Positions 38,965 to 51,069 of a DNA stretch of 64,000 nucleotides are shown here, in pieces. The notes below the pieces were generated by a model. The model saw only the letters and a list, made by a program, of their open reading frames with translations. It was not told the origin of the DNA and searched no databases. Both the position numbers and the translations under genes were made by a program. Origin of the DNA: Tetrahymena elliotti 4EA (taxonomy: Eukaryota; Ciliophora; Oligohymenophorea; Hymenostomatida; Tetrahymenidae); contig JH720367.1 in NCBI GenBank assembly GCA_000231825.2, forward strand, positions 260,602 through 324,601, written 5' to 3'. Every line of letters starts with the position of its first letter. Positions within the stretch are counted from its first letter, which is position 1.

Positions 38965-41900
38965 TCATATTATCAGCTCGCTTTAGCTGGAAAGACAAAC
39001 ATTTTAAATAGGGAGATGACATTAATTAAATTTCATGAAGATTTAATTGATTTCTTTTTTAATGTGCTACAATTTTACTGGTTTAGAAAGAAATCCATCT
39101 ACTCCACATTTATGAGCATTTTATATGTCATCCTAATGAGAATCACCAGATATCATGACAATAATTATTTCTTAATTTATGCTTTTTATTATTTTAATTG
39201 CTTCACTTCCATTCATCTCAGGCATATTAGAATCTATAAATATTAATTGATAGCCGTGAGGGCTGCTTTCAATTAAATTTGTTGCTTCTCTACCGTTATA
39301 TGCCTTTTCAAGTTAGAATTCATTTTTTTGCAAGAAATCTAAAGTTTGAAGCATTACATAAATGTTGAAAGGCTCATCATCTACAATTAACACAGTTTTT
39401 ACACCTAATTACCTCAATTGACCTATAAATTATTCATTAGAATTTTACTCCATTTAAGGACTGAATAAAGCACTTTGGTCTTATGGGATATTGTTGATAT
39501 AATAAGAGCTACTAAGCTTGCGAACAGCCTTTTTGTGAACTTATTTTGGGTTTTAAAGAGTTGTTGTTGTAAAATTAGAACTGATATTTCCATTTGAATT
39601 TAATCTCTTCTGTGTTGATGTAGGAGTTTTACTTTTTTGGATGTTTTATTAAGAAAATTGCTAAGTTATTTGTATTTGTTGATTAGATAAATAATTTTAA
39701 TTTTAGTTGTTTTCTAAATCAGCTAATCTTAAGTTTTCGTTTAGGATTATTGCATTATAAAGAGTTTTAGAGGAATTTGGATACTAATCAGATTAATTAA
39801 TATCAGATTGAAAAACTTAATTCTACTAAGAGCTTATTTATTAATTTTTAATAAAAGATTTAGTATTTCCTATCTTTAAGTTTTGGTTGCTAGAGAAAAT
39901 AGCCTGAATTACATGGTTTTATTCTAATGGAGGTGGAGATTACTCATTGGAATTACATGAATTACGAAAAGGAGATTTTTAATACCTATTTCTTTTTTCA
40001 ATATTGCCTTTGATGTTATTTCTTTCACTTTCTTAAATAGATTTAGGAGTTAAGCTGATGTATTGGCTGCTATTAAGATGAGCATTATCATTTTACATTT
40101 TATTGTTAAGAATACCATCAAAGTTTTAGGTGGCGCTGCTAAAGCTAGAATTTAATTTATTTTTTATATTTTATTAAATACCATTTGGAGTAAAGTTATT
40201 ATTATTGAATAATCTTTTATTAGTCCCTAAAACTTTTAAATCATTCATATTGAAAAATTTATCAGAAACTAAAGGGATATTAGCATTAGAAATGAATTAT
40301 TTTGTTTCTATCATAGTGTTTTCTAAAAAGTTTTTCGACTAGTAATTCTCTAGCTCGCTTTCTTACGATGATAAATTTTACTATCTGTACTCATTCTCCT
40401 AACTTTAATAATTTTTTTATATTTCTTAATCTTCAATACTACATCCATCTGTTTTTATACTCATGACTGAATTGACATCACAATTATTGTATTTGTACTT
40501 ATCTTACAAGTTTAAGAAAATAACAAATGAAAAAGTCGTTCCTTTGTCTTTTTCTGAAATTAGTTGTATTTATTACTTGCTTGGTCCCATTTCTTGTACT
40601 AATTTTTAGCTAATTACTAAACCTAATCCAACCCCTAAATTAATTAAATTTAAAAGAAAAATTAAATAAAATTGTTTTATGGCTAATATTTTTTGAAGAA
40701 TATTGAGAAATATAAAATTTAAATTTGAGTAAATAGAAGAAAAAAGCACGTATTAATTAAAGATTTTAATTAAAGAACACAAAAATTTAAAAATACTTAC
40801 CCAGTATTTTCTATTCAAAGTAAGATAAATTTTTTTAATTTTATAAAGATGTGTAAACAAATGAAATAAAGTTATTACCTCTAGGATTATCGCCTTTTTT
40901 ATTGTCAAATGTTTGGTAAAGCTTAAATAGCTCATTCTTAATATTGTCTGGTATCCCTGAACCTGTATCTTAAATAGATATTTTAAAGAGCTCTTGCTTG
41001 TTGGTATTTGAAAATGAAACAGTAACTGCTCCTTTAGAGGTATATTTTATTGCATTACTTATCAGATTGATCATTATTTATTTAAGTCTAAAGCCGTCTG
41101 TTTAAATGTATTCGTTGCAGAGCTTAGAAATGAAAACGAGCTCTATTCCTTTCAATTTTACTTATGGAAGAAATAAACTATTAAGCTCATTGATTAAATC
41201 GTCTATTTTAACATGCTCTGTTAATAATCTCAGCTTCCTTTTCGAGTGCTAATAGAAATCTTAAATATCATGAACTAAAAACAAAAGAAGCTGGGTATTT
41301 TTTTAAGCTATACTCAAAAATTCCTTGATTTTTTCTAAATTCAATTGATTTTATTGCGTGATATCCTTTTGACAAATAATTTCTTTTTCACACAAATCAA
41401 GCATTTAAACCATACCATTTAAGGGGTTTTTTAAATCATGAGTCACAGTAGCCAACAGATCATCTTTATATCCTTCCTTGTCGCTTGTATTATTTTAATT
41501 AATGTTATCCTATATCTGCTTGTAAACGTCAGTTATTTCTATAAAGTAAAAGACGACTATATTTTAGGAAACGACTTTAAGATTTTAGATATTTTAATTT
41601 TAATTCATAGAATAGACAATTGAATTCTTTTTCGATAAGCTTATGTGGCTAGATTTTTTTTAAATTGACGGTAATTAAGCATGGAATTAAAGCTGGTTTT
41701 ATTAATATTACGTATTTAATTAGTTTTAATGATTTAAATCGTCACTCAAATTGTTTTCAGTTGTTTATGGATGAAAAAACTTACTATTAGGAGAAGGAAG
41801 AAAAGTATTTTCAAATTAGAGCTGGTCTTGTATGATCATTTTGTATATGCATGACGATTTTGAATTTTGACAAATATGATAGTTTCTTCTTGAAATATCT

Positions 41901-43621
41901 TTGTATTTGGGATCAAAGAACATCTTAATAAATTTTTCTAAAGAGACACTCAACTCATCAATATATACTTCATTTATAAATTTTCTTGTATCCTCGTTAT
42001 TTGTTTCTACAATTTCTATCATTTTCTCTTAAGAGCTAATGATAAAATATGAGAATGGGATATTTATTTATTTTTGGATATGATTTAATGTTTGAAAGGT
42101 TTATTCAGAATTTGGAAATAGTAAGGGAAAACCCTGCAAACTATTAGAAATCTATTCTTCATTAATAGGTTGTTATCTTATTTCAGGGAAATATACACTT
42201 TCATCATTTATCATAGATAGTTTAGTTTTTGATAAAGTTGATTATTTTTTTATCACATTTGATTTTCTTAATTAAGGAGATTAGTTGTTATTTTGCTGCT
42301 AGACTATACTATCTTCTACATTTTATGGTAGCAAGCTTCCACAATAAGAACACATAGTGTTAATTCCAAAACCAACTTATGAACTAAACTTATTCTTTTA
42401 AAACTACCTCGTTTTAGCATTTTAATTACTGGGTAAACGAGAGTTTTTTCTAACACTTTACTGTAGACTGGCTGTTTTAATTAAAGGACCTTAAATTACT
42501 TTAGGATGATGAACAATAGTTCCATTTTTATTGTTAATAATTGACTGCAGGTTTTAATTTTAATAAATACTACTGTGAATATTTCTATTCATAAAAAAAT
42601 TATTAGAGCTGTGATTGTTTATGTTTACAGAATCTTGTTAAATATTATTGTTTAAATTATTACTAATTCTATTAGAATTGCAGTAAATAGAGTTCTCATT
42701 TATACAATTAATGTTATGAATATTTTATCTTTATGACTAATAATTTAAATTGGTACTTATTTAATGAATCCTATTATTTTATTAGTTAAGCCCCCCACTT
42801 TAATTCATTTAGTTTATGTTAGCGCTATTAATGTAATGAGATTGTGTTTAAGATCCAAATTTTCTTATTGAAGGATTTTGAAGATAGGAGCCAGGTTACA
42901 TCACTGCTTAAGTAGTACAATTAAATTAAAAAGACATATAGTAACTTAGGTTCTTGTGTTTAGAAGTTAAAGTTGCATCTTAGCTCTAGTATCCATCTTA
43001 TTTATTAAATACTAATCTGTTTATATTTTAATCAACCCTGCTCAACAAGTAAGTAATTCCTATAACAAAGAACAAGGAAAGAGAAAAGTAAATAGCCATT
43101 CCAGTGCAAAAATCTTGTATGACAAAAAAGATAATCAATAGGTATACTATGTAAGGAAAGGAAATTAATTGTATTCTTCTTGATATTTCAATGCCAACAA
43201 ACGAGAATATAAAAATCAATTCTTATGCTTTGAAATCTCTCTTTTGATTATGCTCCTCGTCATGATAAATAAGGAGTGATGAAATTATCATAGCTTACTT
43301 TACTATTATTAACATCTAGTGCAAAATATTATGTAAAAAGGTTTCTTTTAAAATTAGCGACATATCTATAATGCAAATTAATAGAGAGATTGGGCCTATA
43401 ATTAAGAACACTTTTTGAAGATTATCCTTATTTAAAATAAAAGTCACTATTATAATACCTATGAATGCAATATTTATCATGATATAAAGACATTTCACAA
43501 ATAAGTTTATCTATTCATTTATTGTTTCTATAGGGTTTAAATTTGCTTTGTCATATTTATTTAGATCAGGATTCACATCCTCATTTTAATTTATTTAATC
43601 TTTTCCTGGAGATGGATTCAT
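38965..43621 (-). CDS. Membrane-bound hybrid sensor histidine kinase with receiver domain (1470 aa)
   Basis: Phosphorelay sensor, two exons joined at a 244-nt intron (40635-40878) that falls inside the ATP-binding domain and restores RGVGLGLVISQKL. The N-terminal 200 residues hold about six hydrophobic segments, starting FVKCLYIMINIAFIGIIIV, so it sits in a membrane. A long Asn/Gln-rich stretch follows, then a possible PAS-like region (about 500-640). Next come the phosphoacceptor box THDLKNPLNG (His about 728), N-box LISNAIKYT and G-boxes DTGSGIP and GVGLGL: a complete HisKA plus HATPase. About 350 disordered residues later a receiver domain reads VLIVDDEPFN, LIFIDSNMPEMNG (phosphoacceptor Asp about 1382) and FLSKPVK. 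Both phosphorylation sites are intact. A downstream phosphotransfer protein would be needed and is not in the window. The signal sensed is unknown. Confidence 0.93.
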
Positions 43622-44028
43622 ACCCTACCTGAAAGCCAAAGATCTTAATAAATTAGAATAGAATTAATTGTTAATTTGATAGATGCGGATTTTATACTAA
43701 AATTCGCAGATGTTCTTTTGAATAATCTATAGCTAGGATGACCTTTTTATTCTATTTCACTGCTAAATATGATATGTGTTTCTTATGTTAATATAGCAGA
43801 TGCTAATTGATATTATTATTATTATTGATTGAGTGTATATATTATAAAATTGCTAGCTTAAACTTTGCAAAAATTATTCAATAAAAATTGCTTTTATATC
43901 AATTTCACAAAGATTTTTAATATATTAAATAATAACTAAATGAATCTCTCTATAATAATCATTAATTTATTTTAATTTACTAATATCTTCAATATTTCTT
44001 TCTTCAACTAAATAAACCAATAACTCAT

Positions 44029-44300
44029 TCATCTCTAGAAGAATACATAGCTATTTCTTTGTTTTTTTTTTTAGTTATTTCTTTGTTTTTTTTTTAGTTA
44101 TTTCTTTGCATTTGGTTTTTCTACCTTTGAATTTTCCTAAAAAAATCGTTCTTTTTTCTTCTGAATACTTTCAATAACTTTAAAATGCACAAATTATTTC
44201 AACTTTTGCTTAACTTCAACTTTTCTTTTACTCTCTTCATTTTTCTTTTATTAATATAATGCATTATTGAGCCTTTCGTTTACATTTCTAACTATTAGAG
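44029..44300 (-). CDS. Possible short Lys/Gln-rich reading frame, start not found
   Basis: The minus strand reads RNVNERLNNALYQQKKNEES and continues Lys/Glu/Gln-rich to a TGA at 44029. This composition is like real coding DNA here and unlike the surrounding spacer. The C-terminal end includes the tandem repeat KKKQRNNQKKKQRNS. I see no in-frame ATG close upstream and could not fit an upstream exon, so this may be the end of a small gene, a relic or chance. It has no homology that I recognise. Confidence 0.22.
44047..44111. repeat. Short tandem repeat, about 24-26 nt unit
   Basis: Two and a half copies of a unit made of TAGTTATTTCTTTG followed by a T run. The copies differ by one C/T and by T-run length. 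It overlaps the end of the weak Lys-rich frame, where it would encode repeated KKKQRN. Confidence 0.65.
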
Positions 44301-45982
44301 TTTATTTAAGGAATAATAATTACACATTTTTACAAAAACAAAAATATGATAGCACTTTTTTAGATAAATAAATTTAAAGACTACGACTTTAATTAAATAC
44401 ATTTTTTTATGCTAAATAATGCTATCGTTTTTGAGATAAGCTTCTAAATTACTTTTTAAAACAAAATTTTAGCTGAAATAATTGCTATTTTCATATTTAA
44501 ATCACCAAAAAAAAATAAACAAATTGAATTTTATGTATTTTTTGAGAATAGTATGAGACAGTTGGATTTTAACTATAAGATTTAAATTATTAACTTTTAT
44601 TGCAATAAAATTTGTGAATAAATCTGAAAATTAATTTTATATTCCACAAAATACTTATGGATGCTTTCAATAATTGTAAGGTTAGGATATTTTATTCTTT
44701 AGTATTTAGAAATTTATTTATTTTTATAAATCTAAATTTTATTAAATTATTCCCTAATTTTTTTTCTAAACAAAAATTCAAATTATAAATTTACTAAAAA
44801 TCATCTTTATTACCATAAAAAACATTAAAGACACCTTTTCGAATCAATTAAATCTAATTTTCACTTCAGCTAAATGTCATTAAAAACTGCTTCCAGTTAA
44901 AATCCTCTAATTTCACTAATAAAATAATAAATTTAATGAGATTGTTAATTAAATTTTGCTTGTATTGTATGTAATTGGTAGTCAATCCCCATTTTTGAAT
45001 ATTACAAATTTTTGTGGATATTTATTGATGATTGAATTTTTTTTTTTATTATTTTCAAATCTATGATCTTAGAAGAATTTTTTCTTTTATGCTTAAACGA
45101 AAATTGTATAAAAATTCATAATTTTTTAGTAAAAGTTATCAATCTAAATAAATCATCACAAAAAAACTGAAAAATAATGATATTGATTTTAAAAATTTTT
45201 TGTATTTTCTTTGAGTAATGAACAATGAAATCAAAAAATAAGTAAATTTGTGTATCTTATCTTAATTTTTTGGAACTTAAAATATTTGTTATCGTCACTT
45301 CACTAGTTTTAATGAAATATAATTTATTTTAAAACTTAAAGATTAAAATAATTTTGTTTGAAAATTTTGGTTCTTTTAAATCTAGAAATTTTTTATTGTT
45401 TATTAATACATATTTTATTTCTGCTTCAAAAATATTTGTAATATTAAAAATAAAATTATATAATACCTAGTTGATTTATAAATATTGAAAATATTTATTA
45501 AACTTTATCAAAGTAGAACAATGTCTTTTATTGAAAAATAAAAATTATAGGAATCATAATTAATGCAATTAAAATATTTAATAGCTTAATTAGTTTGGTT
45601 AATAAAGCTAAATTTATACTCTTAATATAGCCATTTTTTGTTAAAACATACATACATCTACTAATTTTAAATAGCTTTTGTTTAAAGTAAAGACATGAGT
45701 TTTTCATAGATTTTATTAATCTCAATATTTTTTATCAGGAATTTATTATTTGTTTGTTTAAGGAAACGATTTTTAAATATTAATGCTTAAACTTTCTGAA
45801 TAGAATTCTATTTGTAAGATAATTATTATCGATAGAGTCATTTAAAAAAGTGGATATTTCAATAATTTTGAAATATAAGAAATTTCTGATTTGAAATAGT
45901 CTAGGAAGGAATAGATTCTAAATTTTATCGAGATAAAAAAATTAATTACTAAACTCAAGCAAAATACAATAAATCTACAAAA

Positions 45983-48152
45983 ATGGATCAAATAAACATA
46001 AAATAAAGTGGAGATGAAAATATTATATAAAAATTAGCTTCTCACATATAAAATAGACAGAAAATTAAGCAGATGTACAAAGATAAAGGCATTCAGATGA
46101 TTGATAAAGAAGATTTAGTGTGTAAGATATATTTAAATCAGATAAGATGGTTACTTTATAAAATTTAATCAACCAGATAATTAGAAATTTGATTCTTATC
46201 AACCAATTCATTTGAAATTATAAGATTATCTTTTAAATAAATAAAAATGAGATATGGATTAATTATTCTGTTATAACTTAAAGTTTCAGATATCTAAGAG
46301 CCTATTCTAAAACCTTCAACATCTTTAATTTACAATATTATGAAGGATGAGTTATCAGAAAAGGGATATTCTGATTTTAGATTTCTAGGATAAGGAGCCC
46401 AAGCATTAGTAATATTAGCAAAAGAACAGAAAACTAATAGGAGATATGCAATCAAAGGAATTCATGTTAGAGACTCTAAAGGAAAAACTGATTAAGAAGT
46501 TCTACTAAAAGCATAGAAAGAAATAGATCTACTAAATAAATGTAAAGGATCTCCATATGTTTGCAATCTTTTGGGATAAATAGAGGGAGAATAATTTATG
46601 TATTTAATTCTCACTGAGTGCGTTGGTAGAATTAACTTTATTTTTTTATTAGTGTTACTAGTAAAATTACATTTTACAAAATAGGAACTCTCTCTAACAT
46701 TATCTAAAGTACATAAGATAGAAGATTAAATGAACTATCAGCTATCAAGTATTCCAAGGATATTGCTGAAGGCCTTTCCTTTGTTCATTCCAAAAATTTT
46801 ATTGTTAATGATTTAAAGATGGATAATATTTTAATTGACTATAATGGAAATGCAGTTATTTGTAAATAAATATATTTGGTTGTTAATAGATCTTATTTTT
46901 AAATACTAAATTATAGCTGACTTTGGACTTGGAGATGAAATTCCCAGATAATCTGGATGCTCATTTAATTAATATGTATATTTTTTAACATTCTATACTC
47001 ACCCCTTTAAAAATTTTAATTAATTATCTTTTTTTAACTGAGATTTAATTCAAAATAAAAATGATCGCTCTTCCTAAAAAATAATACAAAATAAAAGCTC
47101 ATTTTAATTATTTTTAAAACCTTATATTAGTTAGGAAACGTCATGTTTCAGGCACCAGAATGTTATGATGAAAAAAACTTTGACGAATATAAAAATGAGT
47201 ATAAAAAGTTAGGGATAAATGTAAAGAGAGAACCTAGTTAAAGAGTAATTAATTAAATATTTAACCGATAAATAATTTTTTAATTTATTAATTAGAGCGA
47301 AGCATCTTCATTGGGTATGTAACAAAAAATAATATAATCTTAATGAAATTGTTGTCTAAAATAATAGGCTATTTGATATATACTTTAATTAATGGAGTTA
47401 GTTTTAGATTAACATTTGAAAAGCATAAGCATTTATAATACATTTAAGAATTTTATCATTTTGAGTATAAAAATTAGCTAAAGTACATTATTGATGGCTT
47501 AACTTAGTTTATTCCAAGATAAAGAATGAAGGTGAAGGATGCTTTAATTGTATTGAAAGGAATTATAAGTTTAGAATTCAATTTAGATTCAAAATTTATT
47601 GAAATATTAGATGAGCCAATTTAAAAACCTATTCATCATATTAAATAGGAAATTGAGTTTGTTCAATTTTATGAAGATAAGTTTTATCCTATTATGTATT
47701 TTATTTTATTCATTAAATTTATTTCATGATTTTTTTTTTTATGAAAGTGAAATGAGAATAATTTTCTGAAAGAATTAAATTCAACAATAGGAGAGGGATA
47801 ACAAAAGAAAGATAAAGAGGATTTATAAATTAAATATGAAAACTTAAAAAAAGAAGTATTTAGCTTGAAAAAATAGCTTTTAAATTATAAGAAATAAGTG
47901 TTAAATGAAATTCAAACCTAAATCTAATAAAGATAATCTGATTTTTTTTTAATTTTATAAATTTTAACAACAAAAAATGAAACAAATCCATAAGAATTAT
48001 TTTAGGAAACTTTAAACTAATTTTTAAATCTTCTTCAATTAGGAAAAAATGAAGAGGAGAATTTATTTTTTGTTGATCAATCAATTATAGAATCTGATTA
48101 ATAAAAGTATTAGAAAAATTAAATACAGTAAAAATAGAAGCTTTTGAAATGA
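45983..48152 (+). CDS. Divergent protein kinase with coiled-coil tail; one unresolved junction
   Basis: Exons in frame are 45983-46121, 46290-46625, 46685-46861, 46917-46975, 47131-47244, 47296-47314 and 47368-47695. The kinase domain has GQGAQALV, RRYAIKG (ATP Lys), QKEIDLL (helix C Glu), a catalytic loop FIVNDLKMDNILI in which HRD is replaced by VND, a canonical SDFGLGD, and FQAPECYD in place of the APE motif. The catalytic Asp and Asn remain. After KFYPI (47693) the same frame meets three TGAs between 47733 and 47750, then resumes as clean Gln/Glu/Lys-rich coiled coil (ENNFLKELNSTIGEG onwards) to TGA at 48152. The obvious donor at 47696 has no acceptor giving the right phase. So the tail is joined by an unusual splice, or the gene has a lesion, or the tail is separate. 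The 19-nt exon is required to restore SLGYLIYTLINGVSF. Confidence 0.68.
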
Positions 48153-48925
48153 AAGATTGAAAATAAAATAATACAAAACAAAAAAAAATATATAAATTTG
48201 ATAAATGTAATTACTTTTTTGTAAAATAATATGAATATTTTATTTTAAGTATTCATCCTATTTTTTACTTCAGATATGTTACTCAAAAATAATTTATGCA
48301 TCTTTTTCATTAAAAACTCATCTATTTTTCCAAAGTTTTTAATTTGGCTACTTTTTAGTTTTATGTTGTTATTAAAATATTGAAAAAGGTTTTTTGAAAA
48401 GCTATAGATATTTTTTATTTGCATTTTGTTTTACTCAGTTAAATTTTTATTCAATAAAAAATCAAGCTAGGTATGATTAATTTAAATGGAATAAATTTCT
48501 TAATCCAAATAATTAAAGCTTTTACTTTCAAAGTATTTCATAAATAATTAAAAATTAAGACCCTACTAATTTATATTTATTAATATTATTTTAGTAAAAT
48601 TTCATAGAACTTACATAAATCCAATTTAAAGCACTCAAATTTTAAAAAAATATTCAGACACGTAGATATGTAAAATTCCTTTATTCTTAATTATTCAGAG
48701 TGTGTTGTAAATTGTAATTCAGATTAATTTGTTGATAAGCAGAAGATTATTTAAGAAATCTAAGATGTATTTATACTCAAAATGGTTGAGTTAATTTTAT
48801 GTTGTTAAACAATAATAAACAGAATTCTTAAATTTTAAAGAAAGAAAGAAAATAAGAAAGATTATTTTAACAAAAAATGAAAGTGCTAATTAAAATCACA
48901 TCTAAATTTAATTATATTTTTTACA
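48153..48925. other. Convergent intergenic spacer
   Basis: AT-rich spacer between the 3' ends of the kinase and the multipass membrane protein. No gene or element was recognised. Confidence 0.6.
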
Positions 48926-50514
48926 TCAACTATAAAGATCATACAAAACTTCTTTAGGATTACATACCATTTAATCATAAATAAAATTATTGAATGCTTT
49001 GATTTAAATTTTAGTTAAATTTACTTAATCGACTATTCTTTTATTTAAGCAAATTTAATAGATTTTTAGATAAATAAACACATTATTCTCTATCATCAAA
49101 TTTTTTGCAATATCTTAACTATCGATATCAAGATTTGTAATTATTATTTCTTTAATTTCAGGTGCTATTGTAATCTTACTCAGACATTCAAAAAATATTT
49201 ATAAATCTACAGGCTTATGTAGTTCTACTGCAAAATAGCCCTTTTATAAATTACTAGGGTTATGTTTTTAAAATGTTTAGAAGTTTACCTCACTTTATCT
49301 AAACCTAGAAAAAATTATTTAAACATAAAGCTGAAAATATTATTTATCTTCTTCATGAAACAAATCAACTTGCTACACATTTTCATATCTGGATTTATCT
49401 TTAGATGCATTATCACAGTAGTATTAGAGGTCTTCCACTGAATTGATCTCTATTCTATTTGGTTTAAAAGTATCAACCAATATTGCATAATTGAATAATC
49501 TTAAACAAGAAACCATGATAGAAAATGCTCCTATTACATATATAATGTATTATGTTTAGAGCAATTCTTACTTATCCTCTCCAGTTGTTATATAATAGTA
49601 AAAAAGAAAAATTTTCATGCATATTGAAGAAAAATGAGCTCTATTATAAAAGGCATAACCATATTTATTCAAATCATAAATTGATGTGTGGGTTTTAAAC
49701 TATCTTAAATCTATCATTAAATCTAAAAAGCAAACAAAATATTTTAAGTAAACTAAATATAATTTAATATTTTTTTGCTTGCTAATAAATGATGCTCTAT
49801 CCTTAATATTATAGAAACTTATTATACCTAAAGTGAATAAGAAACTTTTCAAAAATTGTGTAAAGACAGTTGATCTCATATTTACTATAATTAAAGAGAC
49901 AGTTGTTAGCACTTTAAAAGAGAGAATTGAAAGCTCATATATTATTTTTAGCATAATTTTGTGTTGATTCATATTATTGTAATAATCTAAATATTAGGCC
50001 TGAAACATCAAAATTAAACACATTATCATAAAAATAAAAGATAAAATGCTGTAAAAAGCATAAATATCAGCAGGATTCTAATACGAATAATAGACACATG
50101 TAATTTGAATGGGTATAGAAGCGAAGTAAACTACTATCGATTATCCTTAAATTCCAGACTCTAAATATACTGGGTATTAATTGGATCTTAAAAACAATAA
50201 GAATTCATCTAAACTAAAAACCCCTAACGACGTTATTAGAAATTTATCTATCTTCTCTAGAGTTAAAATTTTGTGGATAACTGTAATAGATATGCATCTC
50301 TCAATGAAATAAAATGCTAAGAAATAGTACATATAATTTGTTCTCTTAGTCTAAATAATAAATAGTTATAAAATTTAGATTAGAAAGTTAATTCTTTAAA
50401 GATTACATAAAAAACATAGAAGAAATAGAACTGATATCCAACTAAGATTTTAGCGAAAACGAAAGATAATGTTGAGTAGAAAAGTCGAGTCCAAACTAGC
50501 TTTTTATTATTCAT
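48926..50514 (-). CDS. Multipass membrane protein of unknown function (510 aa)
   Basis: The family is not recognised. Exon 1 (50407-50514) encodes MNNKKLVWTRLFYSTLSFVF and ends in a membrane segment. A 56-nt phase-0 intron (50351-50406) follows, then one exon to TGA. The first 340 residues contain roughly eight or nine hydrophobic stretches with short loops, for example YYFLAFYFIERCISIT, ILSFIFMIMCLILMF and VLTTVSLIIVNM. The last 150 residues are soluble, with Asp/Glu/Gln-rich sequence and FFECLSKITIAPEIKEIIIT, perhaps an amphipathic or LRR-like element. No channel pore, transporter or GPCR signature is evident. There is no cleavable signal; the first hydrophobic segment follows a basic start. 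It is probably an integral membrane protein typical of large ciliate-specific families. Confidence 0.82.
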
Positions 50515-51069
50515 TTTTTTTGGATTACCTCAAATATATTTTTTAAATTTTATCAATATTCACCAAAATTGACAAACCTCAAAAACAAAATATTTAATAT
50601 TTAGATTTTTTTAATTAAATCAATTATTATTATGTATTAAATATTTCATTAACATTTATTTTCCAATTGAAATATTAATATTTTTTAATTCCATTCTATT
50701 TCATGCTTATTTTAAATAGATAGAAAATAAAAATAAATTAATTTTAAATCAACATATTATTGAACATTAGTTGAAATTTAAAATCCTACTTACTAAACTA
50801 TCAAGCATCGTTGTAGATGAAAGTGTTTTCTTTTGAAAGTTTAAAAAATTTACTTTACACAATTAAAAAAAAGAAATTTATTAGATATTAACAAATCAAC
50901 AAAAAAAAAATTTATTTGGGAATTTCTATTAATAGAAAACAGATTAAATCTTCTTAAATTCAAGTTATTCCTTCTTCATTAAAAAAAATTAAATCAAAAA
51001 AAAAGATAATAGTAAATAAAAAATAATAAAAAACTAGATAGATAAACAAATAGATATATAATCAAAAGT
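50515..51069. other. Divergent promoter region
   Basis: About 0.55 kb of A/T-rich DNA between two divergent start codons. It must hold both promoters. No motif was recognised. Confidence 0.6.

Larger units (their letters stand above)
43622..45982. other. 2.4 kb spacer between divergent genes, with a weak coding-like patch
   Basis: The spacer separates the starts of the histidine kinase (minus) and a protein kinase (plus). It is mostly A/T tracts. A Lys-rich coding-like frame and a short tandem repeat occur at 44029-44300 (separate entries). Nothing is recognised from 44420 to 45980. Confidence 0.5.
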
